A stretch of DNA of 64,000 nucleotides from Pseudomonas asturiensis (GTDB taxonomy: Bacteria; Pseudomonadota; Gammaproteobacteria; Pseudomonadales; Pseudomonadaceae): the NCBI RefSeq assembly GCF_900143095.1, contig NZ_FRDA01000001.1, forward strand, positions 505,357-569,356, written 5' to 3'. The translations under genes were made by a program, and so were the position numbers. The stretch's first letter is position 1, and the number at the start of each line of letters is the position of its first letter. Shown piece by piece: positions 39,959 through 47,778 of this stretch. The notes below the pieces were generated by a model. It saw only the letters and a program-made list of their open reading frames with translations. It searched no databases and was not told where the DNA came from.

Positions 39959-41146
39959 CTAGTGACCGCCCTTCATACGACGCGCCAACAGGTAGACGCC
40001 CAACCCCGCCAGCGCACAGATTGCTCCGATATAGCCGGTGCTCGTCCAGCCGAGGCCGGCGCTGATCGCCATACCACCAAACCATGGCCCCAGCGCATTG
40101 GCCAGGTTGAAGGCCGCGTGGTTGGACGCCGCCGCCAGGCTAGGCGCTTCATGGGCAATATCCATCAGACGAATCTGCAGTGGCGCGGCCAGTGCGACCA
40201 TCGTGCCGACCAGAGCGATGCCCAGCAATACGCCCCACAGAGAACCTGCAGCGAACGGGAAGAACAGCAGGACGGCCATTGACCAGATCAACAACACGCC
40301 AACGGCCTTGAACTGCATGCGGTCGAACAGCTTGCCGCCTGCAATGTTGCCGATGATGCCGCCCACACCGAATGCCGCCAGGCCAAAGGGAATCCACTGT
40401 GGTAACACGCGGGTCACTTCGAGCATGGTAGGTGCCAGATAGCTGAACACGCAGAACATCCCGGCAAAGCCGACGGCACCGATGGCAAGCGCCATCCAGA
40501 CCTGTGGTTTGGTGAACGCACCCAGCTCCTTGCGTGGATCACTGCGCGGCTCGTCGTGGCGATCAGGTACGAAGTGCCATACCAGTGCGATCGTGCAGAG
40601 GGCAATCAACCCCACCAGCGCGAATGCCGAGCGCCAGCCGAAAAACTGACCAAGAAACGTCGCAATCGGGTTACCCAGCAACATCGCCAGAGTCAGGCCC
40701 ATCATGACGCGCGCCACGGCTCCGGCGCGTTGGTTGTCAGGCACCATGCTCGACGCCACGACTGCGGCAATACCGAAGTAAGCGCCATGGGGCAGGCCAC
40801 TGATGAAACGAAAGGCCACCAGGCTGCCGAAAGTCGGCGTGAAGGCCGTGGCCACGTTACCCAGTGCATACAACGCCATCAGCAGCAACAGCATGTGCTT
40901 GCGCAGCAGCTTTGCGCCCAAAATAGTCAGTAGCGGGGCACCCACCATGACGCCAAGCGCGTATGCGCTGATCGCATGCCCCACCTGCGGCTCGCTCAGG
41001 TGCAGATTTTTGGCGATGTCAGGCATCAACCCCATGATTGCAAATTCGCCCGTACCGATGGCGAAGCTGCCAACGGCCATGGCCGCTTCCATCTTGCCAG
41101 CGGCGCGCGCGGGCAAGACGTGCCCAGGTTGTTGCTGTATCGACAT
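39959..41146 (-). CDS. MFS transporter, drug/sugar efflux type (AraJ-like)
   Basis: This 395-residue major facilitator has about 12 hydrophobic segments. It opens with FAIGTGEFAIMGLMPDIA, the N-terminal signature of the DHA1/AraJ-type efflux group, and has the loop motif LLRKHMLLLLMALYALGN. The ATG at 41144-41146 has GGAG 6 bases upstream; a longer frame to 41272 lacks this. The substrate cannot be told from sequence. Its neighbours are an unrelated receiver gene and the tail-collar gene, and the gene is probably monocistronic. It is similar in type to, but not a near copy of, the transporter at 51384-52595. Confidence 0.85.
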   Translation of the reverse strand: MSIQQQPGHVLPARAAGKMEAAMAVGSFAIGTGEFAIMGLMPDIAKNLHLSEPQVGHAISAYALGVMVGAPLLTILGAKLLRKHMLLLLMALYALGNVATAFTPTFGSLVAFRFISGLPHGAYFGIAAVVASSMVPDNQRAGAVARVMMGLTLAMLLGNPIATFLGQFFGWRSAFALVGLIALCTIALVWHFVPDRHDEPRSDPRKELGAFTKPQVWMALAIGAVGFAGMFCVFSYLAPTMLEVTRVLPQWIPFGLAAFGVGGIIGNIAGGKLFDRMQFKAVGVLLIWSMAVLLFFPFAAGSLWGVLLGIALVGTMVALAAPLQIRLMDIAHEAPSLAAASNHAAFNLANALGPWFGGMAISAGLGWTSTGYIGAICALAGLGVYLLARRMKGGH

Positions 41147-41340
41147 GCGTCGCTCCAATGTAAAAAGGCTACCCAACGAAAAACGGCCGATGCCCACAGC
41201 GCATCGGCGAAGGGGTTCTAGAACCGTGTTTGCCGGGAGAGTTCCGGAAAAATCAGGATTGATCCGGAGCACCAGCCTGTCGTCCGGTCAACGTCCGGCC
41301 TGCCACTTGCTGCCATGGAGCGCCTTTCGGGACTGACAGC

Positions 41341-41916
41341 TCAGCGATAACGAATGATGTAATTAAGGTAGAGATTGACGGGGCGTGTTTCCGAAGCAGT
41401 GCGTGGTTTGCCGTCGGAATCTTCTTCGTCCATATCGGTGGTAGGGGTCGGCTCGGTATTGGGTACGTAGACGGGAACACCTTCTCCGGGCTGGGCGACG
41501 AGCTCACCTAAAGTCACCGCTGTGTAATTGTGCTCATGTCCCTGAAAGGCATCCGCTTGCAAGGAGCCCACCTGGTTGCCGGTATTCCCGGTCTTGCCGT
41601 CTGGCGCCGTCGCTGTGCGTTTTCCCTGCTCCGGGTCGTGGCCGCTGCCGCCATCCACGCCGCGAATGAACCGGCCACGCAGGTCTGGAAGATAGAACGC
41701 CGTCTGATCCGGGTAACCGTAGGCGGTGCCGATAACACCGAAAAGCTCCCAAAACGCGTCGCGAGGCATAGGGCTGCCGTCGCAGAACAGCCAGCCTGCC
41801 TGAGCGAGGTTGGCGCGAATCTGATCGAGATTGATGCCATCGGCAGTATCGGTATTGGCCAGAGGCCCTGCGTAGGCGATCACTGATCCCACGGGGAAGA
41901 GGTCGTAGGGTTTCAT
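41341..41916 (-). CDS. Phage tail-collar domain protein
   Basis: This 191-residue protein carries the tail-collar (microcystin-dependent-protein type) fold. It has the FPVGSVIAYAG opening, the WLFCDGSPMPR block near residue 42, and LPDLRGRFIRGVDGG near 77, followed by a Gly/Asp/Thr-rich stretch, FQGHEHNYT, and the closing RPVNLYLNYIIRY. In phages this domain sits at the base of tail fibres; bacterial chromosomal copies without a phage are common and poorly understood. It has no signal peptide. It lies 105 bases downstream of the STAND-type regulator on the same strand and may share its transcript. No other tail gene is present. Confidence 0.85.
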   Translation of the reverse strand: MKPYDLFPVGSVIAYAGPLANTDTADGINLDQIRANLAQAGWLFCDGSPMPRDAFWELFGVIGTAYGYPDQTAFYLPDLRGRFIRGVDGGSGHDPEQGKRTATAPDGKTGNTGNQVGSLQADAFQGHEHNYTAVTLGELVAQPGEGVPVYVPNTEPTPTTDMDEEDSDGKPRTASETRPVNLYLNYIIRYR

Positions 41917-42021
41917 CCATTTATCCTTGTAGACCGGCTTGCGCGATGGCTGACAGGTACAGTCCTGTCAGGCTTTCAGAAGGTTCATCATCAGAGCATC
42001 ATGGCGCATTGGTATCAATCT

Positions 42022-44568
42022 TCAAACAGGATTTCTTGCTTCAGATTCAGCCAGTGCGAGGGCGCAGGCCGCCTCGCGATCCATGCGTGCACCTTCAGGC
42101 ATCAGGCGCCTGAGCGTCGAAGCGTCCAGTCGCTGCGCGATCATCTGACTGCTTCGCGAACGAACCTGCGCGACGCTAAGGCACTGGGCGTGTGCCGGGT
42201 CGCAAACCGCGTCTGCGAACCCCAGCAGACGCGCAGCGTCGAAGGCGCGATCTTCACTGGCGGCCAGCAAGGCCAGCAGGTCAGCGTAGAGACCGAACCC
42301 TGACCAGTCCTGCCGCATGGCGGTGGCGATGAAGTCGCTCAGCGCACGGCGGGCGTCGTCTGTGCGTCCCAGAAACATCTGTGCGGTGGCGATGATTGCC
42401 AGATCCTGCAGGCAGGCGTCGCGTTCAGTCCCGCCCGGACGGGTGATCAGCGCCTGGCCAGCGTGCAGCGCAGTTTCGTGATCCCCCAGCACCAGATTGC
42501 GTTCTGCCAACCCTCTGATGGCGGTCATTGCGAGGCTGTCCAGTTCTGCGGAGGTGGCGAGCCAGTGAAGCGATTCGAGAGGGAATCGGACGTCGGCCCA
42601 CTGGTGACTTTGGCGATAGAGTCCGGCCTCAGCCAGCAATCGCTGTGCGCGAACTCTTGCCGGCCACTGCGGTTGCACCCGCTCGGTAATTTCATCCTGG
42701 ACCTGACGCGCATGAGCGGCGGGCAATGCTTGACTGTGTGCGGCACAGCACAGCGCCAGGAATACGCCTTGGGGATGATCGGTCGCCCGGTAATGAACCT
42801 CAGCGGTCAAGGCATACTGGCTCATCCAGAAAGGCGAAACGCCGATGTGTAACCACGCTCTGGCCAGCCAGTACCTGGCCAGGAGTATTTCCAGCTCCGT
42901 GGAGTCAGCGTGAAGCGCGGCCTCTATCAAGCTCAAGGCGGTGGGTTCGATAGACTGGCAGCGAGTCCTGCCTTCAGTCGTCATGTCCAGCAGCATGAAC
43001 AGCGGGCTTACGGCTCCCATCAGTCTCACGGCCAGGTCGGGGCGGTGCAGCAGACTCCAGTCCAGCGCGGCACGCATGTTGTCCAGTTCGGCCCTCCATG
43101 CCTGAAGCCAGGGTCGATCGGCCTCATGCCAGTAAGCCTCGTACGCACGGTCCATCAGCGCTGCACAGGCCAGCGCATGGCGGTTGTGCACCGTGGCGAT
43201 TTCGCCTGCGGCTTCAAGCATCACTCTGCCGTACTCGTACGCGTATTCCGACAAACGAAAACGATGCGCGTCGCCTTCCGCCACAACGATCAGAGAACGA
43301 TCGACCAGACTCTCAAGGGCGTTGATCACATCCCACTTTTCAACCGTGGACTCGTCACAGACGGCGCAGGCCAGCTCCAGCGTGAAGCCACCGACGAACA
43401 CTGAGCAGCGGCGAAACAGCGATTGCTCTGCGGGTGACAGCAGGCTATGGCTCCAGCTAAGCGATGCCACAAGCGTGGCGCTTCGTGAATCAGCGCCATA
43501 ATCGCTGCCGCGACTGCCGCCGCTCAGCAGATTGAGACGCTCGCCCAACTGTGACTCGACGCCGTCCAGACCCAGCAGCGGCAAGCGGGCGGCCGCCAGT
43601 TTGATTGCCAGGGCAATGCCATCCAGACGCCGACACACAGAGATCACTGTGGCGACGTTCTGGTCTGTGACGCTGAAGGTTCGGTCGCTCGCTTGCGCCT
43701 GATCGACAAACAGCATGACCGAGCCGTGTCGCCTGGCTTGCCCGGCACTGGCTCCCACCTCAGGAACCGATAAACCCGCGAGGCGCATGACGCGTTCGTT
43801 GTCCATCTTCAACGCGACCTGGCTGGTGATGAGCAGCTTCACGCCGGGTGCGTTGACGCTGAGCAGCCTGGCAAATCGGGCGACGACTTCAAGCAGATGT
43901 TCAGCGCCGTCCAGTACCAGCAGCATCTGCCTGAACTGCAACGCGTCAATCAGCGCCGCAAACGAATCGTCGTCAGCGACAGACACGCCCATGCGGTCAG
44001 CCAGCGTGACGGGCAGCTGCGTGGGATCACTGACGCTGGATAAGTCCAGCCAGACGTCGGCGTTCGAGCGGTCACGTTGCGGGGCGTGCAACGCCGCAAG
44101 CGCCAGCAGCGTCTTGCCGACGCCAGCCGCGCCCACGATAGAGACAAGCGCGTAATCGCGCAGCAGCGCGAGCAGATCGTCGAGTTCGTCCTCGCGGCCC
44201 AGTAATCGGCGCGGCGGCGGCAGGATGCTCTTCAGGATTTGCACGGCAGGCAGCGGCGGGGCGATCTGCGGAGTGTGTTCATCAAGCGCCATTGCAAAGC
44301 GATAACCCTGACCGGCAACGGTAGCCAGTACCTGAGGCCCCAGCAGTTTGCGCAAGGTCGATACCTGCACCTGGAGGTTGTTCTCCTCGACGAACAGGTT
44401 AGGCCACACCAGGTCCAGCAGCTCGCTTTTGGTGACCAGCCGATCCCGACGCTCGATCAGCGTCACCAGCACGTCAAAGGCACGCGCGCCCAACGCGGTA
44501 AGTTGCCCATCAATGTACAGCGAGCGCTCTGCAGGCCGGACCTCAAATCGTCCAAAGCGGTAGTTCAC
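42022..44568 (-). CDS. Winged-helix / STAND ATPase transcriptional regulator
   Basis: This 848-residue cytosolic regulator starts at a GTG (44566-44568) with GGGGAG 9 bases upstream. A frame running to 44715 lacks a good site and would add residues before the domain. Residues 1-95 form an OmpR/CadC-type winged helix (FEVRPAERSLYIDG, RLVTKSELLDLVWP, VQVSTLRKLLG, GYRF). A STAND/NB-ARC-like ATPase follows, with Walker A VGAAGVGKT (near 145), Walker B MLLVLDGAEHL (near 217) and a GxP-like segment LDGIALAIKL (near 320). The C-terminal 400 residues are helical and may be TPR-like. Such proteins act as ATP-driven switches that sense a ligand or protein partner. It is divergent from the small-protein/protease operon and upstream of the tail-collar gene, so it probably controls both sides. 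Confidence 0.85.
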   Translation of the reverse strand: MNYRFGRFEVRPAERSLYIDGQLTALGARAFDVLVTLIERRDRLVTKSELLDLVWPNLFVEENNLQVQVSTLRKLLGPQVLATVAGQGYRFAMALDEHTPQIAPPLPAVQILKSILPPPRRLLGREDELDDLLALLRDYALVSIVGAAGVGKTLLALAALHAPQRDRSNADVWLDLSSVSDPTQLPVTLADRMGVSVADDDSFAALIDALQFRQMLLVLDGAEHLLEVVARFARLLSVNAPGVKLLITSQVALKMDNERVMRLAGLSVPEVGASAGQARRHGSVMLFVDQAQASDRTFSVTDQNVATVISVCRRLDGIALAIKLAAARLPLLGLDGVESQLGERLNLLSGGSRGSDYGADSRSATLVASLSWSHSLLSPAEQSLFRRCSVFVGGFTLELACAVCDESTVEKWDVINALESLVDRSLIVVAEGDAHRFRLSEYAYEYGRVMLEAAGEIATVHNRHALACAALMDRAYEAYWHEADRPWLQAWRAELDNMRAALDWSLLHRPDLAVRLMGAVSPLFMLLDMTTEGRTRCQSIEPTALSLIEAALHADSTELEILLARYWLARAWLHIGVSPFWMSQYALTAEVHYRATDHPQGVFLALCCAAHSQALPAAHARQVQDEITERVQPQWPARVRAQRLLAEAGLYRQSHQWADVRFPLESLHWLATSAELDSLAMTAIRGLAERNLVLGDHETALHAGQALITRPGGTERDACLQDLAIIATAQMFLGRTDDARRALSDFIATAMRQDWSGFGLYADLLALLAASEDRAFDAARLLGFADAVCDPAHAQCLSVAQVRSRSSQMIAQRLDASTLRRLMPEGARMDREAACALALAESEARNPV

Positions 44569-44733
44569 TTCAATGGTCTCCCCAAAAACGTGGCTGCGGA
44601 CAGGGTTCAGATTATTTAAGGAGTGACGCCTGCAGATTTCAGGCCGTTTAAGGACGCAAGTGCTGCCGAAAGCTGAAAGTTGCTCTGCCTTCAGGTCAAC
44701 ACTCCAGCGACTCATTCCAGGATGGAGACCTTT

Positions 44734-44799
44734 ATGGATACACCTAGAAATACCGACCCAGCAGTTCTCAGTCTTGTATTGGAAGCTGGTAGCGAGTAA
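44734..44799 (+). CDS. Possible 21-residue leader peptide or small protein
   Basis: A short ORF, ATG at 44734 to TAA at 44797-44799, encodes MDTPRNTDPAVLSLVLEAGSE. GGAG lies about 8 bases upstream, a better ribosome site than many real genes here have. It ends 50 bases before the next gene. A hairpin (44803-44824) begins 3 bases after its stop, which is the geometry of a leader ORF or attenuator. There is no other support, so expression is unproven. Confidence 0.4.
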   Translation: MDTPRNTDPAVLSLVLEAGSE

Positions 44800-44802
44800 C
44801 GA

Positions 44803-44824
44803 CCATAAACCAGTCGGTTTGTGG
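44803..44824 (+). promoter_or_regulatory. Hairpin in the leader of the small-protein/protease operon
   Basis: CCATAAACC (44803-44811) pairs with GGTTTGTGG (44816-44824) around the loop AGTC, allowing one U-G pair. It lies between the 21-codon ORF and the AAGGAG ribosome site of the gene at 44850. It could act as a translational or transcriptional control element. The remainder of 44569-44849 shows no further gene and must hold the divergent promoters. Confidence 0.4.
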
Positions 44825-44849
44825 CTAACCCTGTCTCCAAGGAGTTTTC

Positions 44850-45395
44850 ATGAGTCTTGTATTGCGTAACACCACCAGCTACGACGCCCAGTATGTCATC
44901 AAGAAAGGCGCTCAAGTCATTGCCCGTCTGCCCGCCATTACCCCTGGCGCAAGCATGACTGTGCCAACCAACGACGTTTATGAAGTCGTTGCGACCACGC
45001 TGATTGATGGCAACACCTACACGTCGGCGCCTATTTCGGTAAACGGCAGCATGGGGTTCCTGGCGCAAGTGCTTCAGGTTCCGGCGCAGGGCACCTACGA
45101 GTTCGATGTGCAGGAGTTCCCAAGCTCGGTGGCTGACCAGCTGGCCTTTCAGAAAACCTGCATCAACCCGGTGACCTTCACGATCCGCAAGGACGGTAAG
45201 CCCCTGCAAAGCGTCGTGGTCGACAGCAGCACCGAGAACCAGACGCTGGACATCAGCAACACCTTCTTCATTTATGCCGTGATCGAAGGCGTAACGACCT
45301 CGACTCTGGTGACCAGCAACCCGAATGCGACCGTTACCGCAACCGTCAATGGCTCGGTGCTGGAAGGCGGTTACTTCTCGTTGAGCGCTGCCTGA
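44850..45395 (+). CDS. Unknown protein made of two tandem beta-rich modules
   Basis: I do not recognise this 181-residue protein as a named family. It contains two similar modules of about 85-90 residues. Each opens with a strand and then a basic turn (YVIKKGAQVI at about 15-24; FTIRKDGKPL at about 109-118), continues with Thr/Val-rich strands, and ends with another strand pair. The composition (Thr, Ser, Val, few charges) suggests a beta-sandwich. There is no signal peptide or membrane segment. The ATG at 44850 follows AAGGAG, a near-perfect ribosome site, so expression may be strong. The next two genes start with similar modules. A hairpin follows the stop. Confidence 0.75.
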   Translation: MSLVLRNTTSYDAQYVIKKGAQVIARLPAITPGASMTVPTNDVYEVVATTLIDGNTYTSAPISVNGSMGFLAQVLQVPAQGTYEFDVQEFPSSVADQLAFQKTCINPVTFTIRKDGKPLQSVVVDSSTENQTLDISNTFFIYAVIEGVTTSTLVTSNPNATVTATVNGSVLEGGYFSLSAA

Positions 45396-45410
45396 TCCGA
45401 TTGGCGCTGT

Positions 45411-45433
45411 CGGGCTGGCACTACGTCAGCCCG
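45411..45433 (+). terminator. Hairpin between the two small beta-module genes
   Basis: CGGGCTG (45411-45417) pairs with CAGCCCG (45427-45433) around a 9-base loop. No T-run follows. It could be a partial terminator or a 3'-end stabiliser that favours the first gene over the rest of the operon. Confidence 0.4.
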
Positions 45434-45461
45434 GCGGCTTCATCCTGCCAGGACCCTCTCT

Positions 45462-46082
45462 ATGACTCCACACGCTCAGTCGACTGCACTTGAGGTGCTC
45501 AACAGAAGTGGCTGCCCGGTGCAATTGCGGTTTTATCGCGGGGCACATCTGATCTGGGACGTCTGGCTGGCATCGGGTTCCGAGCTCTCGGTACCCGATC
45601 CAGTCCACGCCGAAATAGACATCTGTGTTGTGTTTATCGATCCAGTCAGTCGCGTGACCTATCGGATTCGCACCCGAATCTGCTCAAAGGCCAAGCGGCT
45701 GGTGACGCGCATGCTGGCTGAGGAGGGGAGCGTGCGCTTCGACCTTGATATCGAGCCTGGCGATACGATCAGTGACATCGACGTGCATAACCTGTGTTCA
45801 GGCAAGGTGCTGATCGAAGCCCGGTACCTGCACAGCCCGTTTGTGCTGACGTCAGCACTCGACACGTCGGGCAGCGGCACGCTGAACTTCAGAGGTGTCG
45901 AGGTGGCGGCGATCATGAACGGGATCACCACGGCGCGGATTGCAATCAAGGACTGGTCCAGCGACCTGCTGATCGACAGCTCGTCCCCGGGCCACGACGG
46001 TGTTGCGACAGTAAGCCTGGTGCCGCACAGCAAAGACGGGAAGGGCAGCTCAGCGAACGACAACCAAAGGATAAAGGCATGA
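45462..46082 (+). CDS. Unknown protein related to the preceding beta-module protein
   Basis: This 206-residue protein is of unknown function. It seems to contain two modules of the same general plan as its neighbour. The first opens LEVLNRSGCPVQLRFYRGAHLIWDV (residues 9-33). The second opens with the IDVHNLCSGKVLIEARYL stretch at about 106-123. Each is followed by Ser/Thr-rich strands. The similarity is by pattern, not close identity. It has no signal peptide or membrane segment. Its last codons overlap the ATG of the protease gene (ATGA, 46079-46082), so the two are translationally coupled. The tail (about 190-206) is polar and likely disordered. Confidence 0.75.
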   Translation: MTPHAQSTALEVLNRSGCPVQLRFYRGAHLIWDVWLASGSELSVPDPVHAEIDICVVFIDPVSRVTYRIRTRICSKAKRLVTRMLAEEGSVRFDLDIEPGDTISDIDVHNLCSGKVLIEARYLHSPFVLTSALDTSGSGTLNFRGVEVAAIMNGITTARIAIKDWSSDLLIDSSSPGHDGVATVSLVPHSKDGKGSSANDNQRIKA

Positions 46083-47092
46083 CAAACTTAACGCTCGTCA
46101 ACAATGTCTCGGATGCGGACGCCATCGTCACCTACAAGATCACCGACGGTGCCGGAACCATCAACAAACTCACAGTACCCGGAGGCGGCGGGTCCGTTAG
46201 CCATCCCACCGACTCTGAAACCAGCCCCTGGAGCGTATTGGCGATTACTGCTACCGGGCCGCAGCTCAACAGCGCGCAGGACCAGACGGCCATTCTGATC
46301 GTGACCGACCCTAACGCGATCATTCATTTTTCGGTGGATCCGGTGTTCGGCGTACTGGCGACAACCCAATCGGCACCGCCGCCGCAGAACAATTCAGTGA
46401 CCCCCATTACGCCGGCAGCCCCTGATGATGGACTGGGGGGCGATGCGGGTGTCTCCGGTCAAAGTGCAGCGTCTGCGCTGGACAATCAGCAGAACTGGGA
46501 CGCCCCGGATCCAGTGAATGCAGCGGTTGCACAGACATCGCTGACCCTGCCGTTTGCCATGCAACCACAGCAACAAACCAACTGGTGCTGGGCGGCGGTT
46601 TCGGTCAGCACCGCACTTTTTTATGACCCGAGCAATTCTGCTACTCAATGTGCTCTGGCCAATCAGGCCTTCGGTGAGGGTTGTAACTGCTGCGTGAATG
46701 GCAGTTCAGGGATGTGTAATCAGCCCTACTATCTGAACGTGGCACTCGGCTGGGTCGGGCACTTGAACAATTGGTACCAACAGGCGTTCACATTGGCCCA
46801 AATCATGGGTGAGATTGATGCCGGACATCCACTGGGTGCGCGGATCGGATGGAACGCCGGCGGCGGCCACTTTGTAGCGATTTTTGGTTACAACACCAAC
46901 GTTCCTGCTCCAGCCCCCGCGTTGTCAGCGCCGGTCGCACCTGCGCCAGCACCAGCACCTGCTCCAGCCGCGCCGCCTGCGACCCTCTCGATAGCAGACC
47001 CCTGGTTTGGCGTGTCAGTCATCGCCGTGACTGACTTCGCCGCACATTACCAGGGCGGCGGCACCTGGACCCACAGCTACACCACCCACTAA
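46079..47092 (+). CDS. Papain-like cysteine protease with N-terminal beta module
   Basis: This is a 337-residue predicted cysteine protease. Residues 1-95 form a beta-rich module like those of the two upstream proteins (LTLVNNVSDADAIVTYKI opening). A Pro/Ser/Asn-rich linker leads to the catalytic domain from about 155. The expected residues are visible: Gln in QPQQQTNWCWAA with Cys170, His264 in GGGHFVA, and Asp307 in ADPWFG. This Gln-Cys-His-Asp layout matches papain-like families of the C39/C70 (AvrRpt2-like) kind. A cysteine-rich insert (residues about 190-215) follows the active-site helix. A low-complexity Pro-Ala stretch (about 275-302) lies between the His and Asp strands. There is no signal peptide. 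The ATG at 46079 overlaps the previous stop. A longer frame starting at 45794 is not credible. Confidence 0.82.
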   Translation: MTNLTLVNNVSDADAIVTYKITDGAGTINKLTVPGGGGSVSHPTDSETSPWSVLAITATGPQLNSAQDQTAILIVTDPNAIIHFSVDPVFGVLATTQSAPPPQNNSVTPITPAAPDDGLGGDAGVSGQSAASALDNQQNWDAPDPVNAAVAQTSLTLPFAMQPQQQTNWCWAAVSVSTALFYDPSNSATQCALANQAFGEGCNCCVNGSSGMCNQPYYLNVALGWVGHLNNWYQQAFTLAQIMGEIDAGHPLGARIGWNAGGGHFVAIFGYNTNVPAPAPALSAPVAPAPAPAPAPAAPPATLSIADPWFGVSVIAVTDFAAHYQGGGTWTHSYTTH

Positions 47093-47103
47093 GGACCGCA
47101 GCC

Positions 47104-47673
47104 ATGTCGAAGATCAAGTTCATCAAAGGGCCGCTGGATGGCGAGAAAGTTGTCCGGGCCGCGCTGGAACACATGCATCACTACAAACACGCACCGCATG
47201 CAGTACAAGCTGCCGATCTCACGCAGCTTCGGGTGGGTGTTCATCACCAGATCTATGACCTGAGCCCGGCCGATATTCTGGCCGGCAAAGGTCTTGAAGC
47301 CGCCGCACTCAGCGGCTCGCGCTATCTGGTGGCAGAAGGCACAAAGAGCGTGGCCGCCGCCGAGGTCAGAACGGATGCGACCGGCAAAAACCCAGCCTTT
47401 CACCTCGTCAACGAAGGCCCCTTCGTCAGCGGGTTTGAAAAAGCCGTGCGGTTTGCCGAAGCGCTTCCCCATAAAGGCGAGTACGCGTGTCACCTCCTGC
47501 GCATTGCGCCGCTTTACATCATCGCGTTGTGGCTCAAACCCACGAACGGCACCAAGGACATCGTCATTCCGCTGGAGCCAGCCCCTGGCTACCTGCAAAC
47601 CCGAGAGTACACGCCGGCCCAGTTCCTTAAGGCCGTGCAGCCTCATGCTCATCCAGTCGATATGCCTGCCTGA
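47104..47673 (+). CDS. Unknown 189-residue protein, partner candidate of the cysteine protease
   Basis: I do not recognise this family. The protein is soluble-looking, with a basic start (MSKIKFIKGPLDGEKVV) and a His-rich segment (HMHHYKHAPH, about 23-32). Mixed alpha/beta content follows, with one hydrophobic strand (HLLRIAPLYIIALWLKP, near 130-146). There is no signal peptide. It begins 11 bases after the protease stop and is surely in the same transcript. That position fits a substrate, chaperone, or inhibitor that protects the producer from the protease; none of these can be shown from sequence. A strong hairpin follows the gene. Confidence 0.72.
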   Translation: MSKIKFIKGPLDGEKVVRAALEHMHHYKHAPHAVQAADLTQLRVGVHHQIYDLSPADILAGKGLEAAALSGSRYLVAEGTKSVAAAEVRTDATGKNPAFHLVNEGPFVSGFEKAVRFAEALPHKGEYACHLLRIAPLYIIALWLKPTNGTKDIVIPLEPAPGYLQTREYTPAQFLKAVQPHAHPVDMPA

Positions 47674-47703
47674 TCCAATGCGTTGAGGGTGGACTCATCA
47701 ACG

Positions 47704-47741
47704 GGGCTCAAGCCTTGCACGTCGGTGCCTGGCTTGAGCCC
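47704..47741 (+). terminator. Strong hairpin, probable terminator or attenuator
   Basis: GGGCTCAAGCC (47704-47714) pairs perfectly with GGCTTGAGCCC (47731-47741). The loop itself contains GCAC and GTGC, which can extend the structure. It is followed by a T-rich TGTTCTATTTG. It separates the 189-residue gene from the large gene that starts at 47779. Confidence 0.7.
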
Positions 47742-47778
47742 TGTTCTATTTGATATCGGTTACGAGCGGGAGTGCATC

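Noticed and set aside
45794..46078. N-terminal extension of the cysteine protease
   Set aside because: It overlaps the whole second half of the preceding gene in another frame. The ATG at 46079 with ATGA coupling is a normal operon start.
47683..47778. Upstream start for the 959-residue protein
   Set aside because: It would translate through a strong hairpin, and a better ribosome site lies before 47779.
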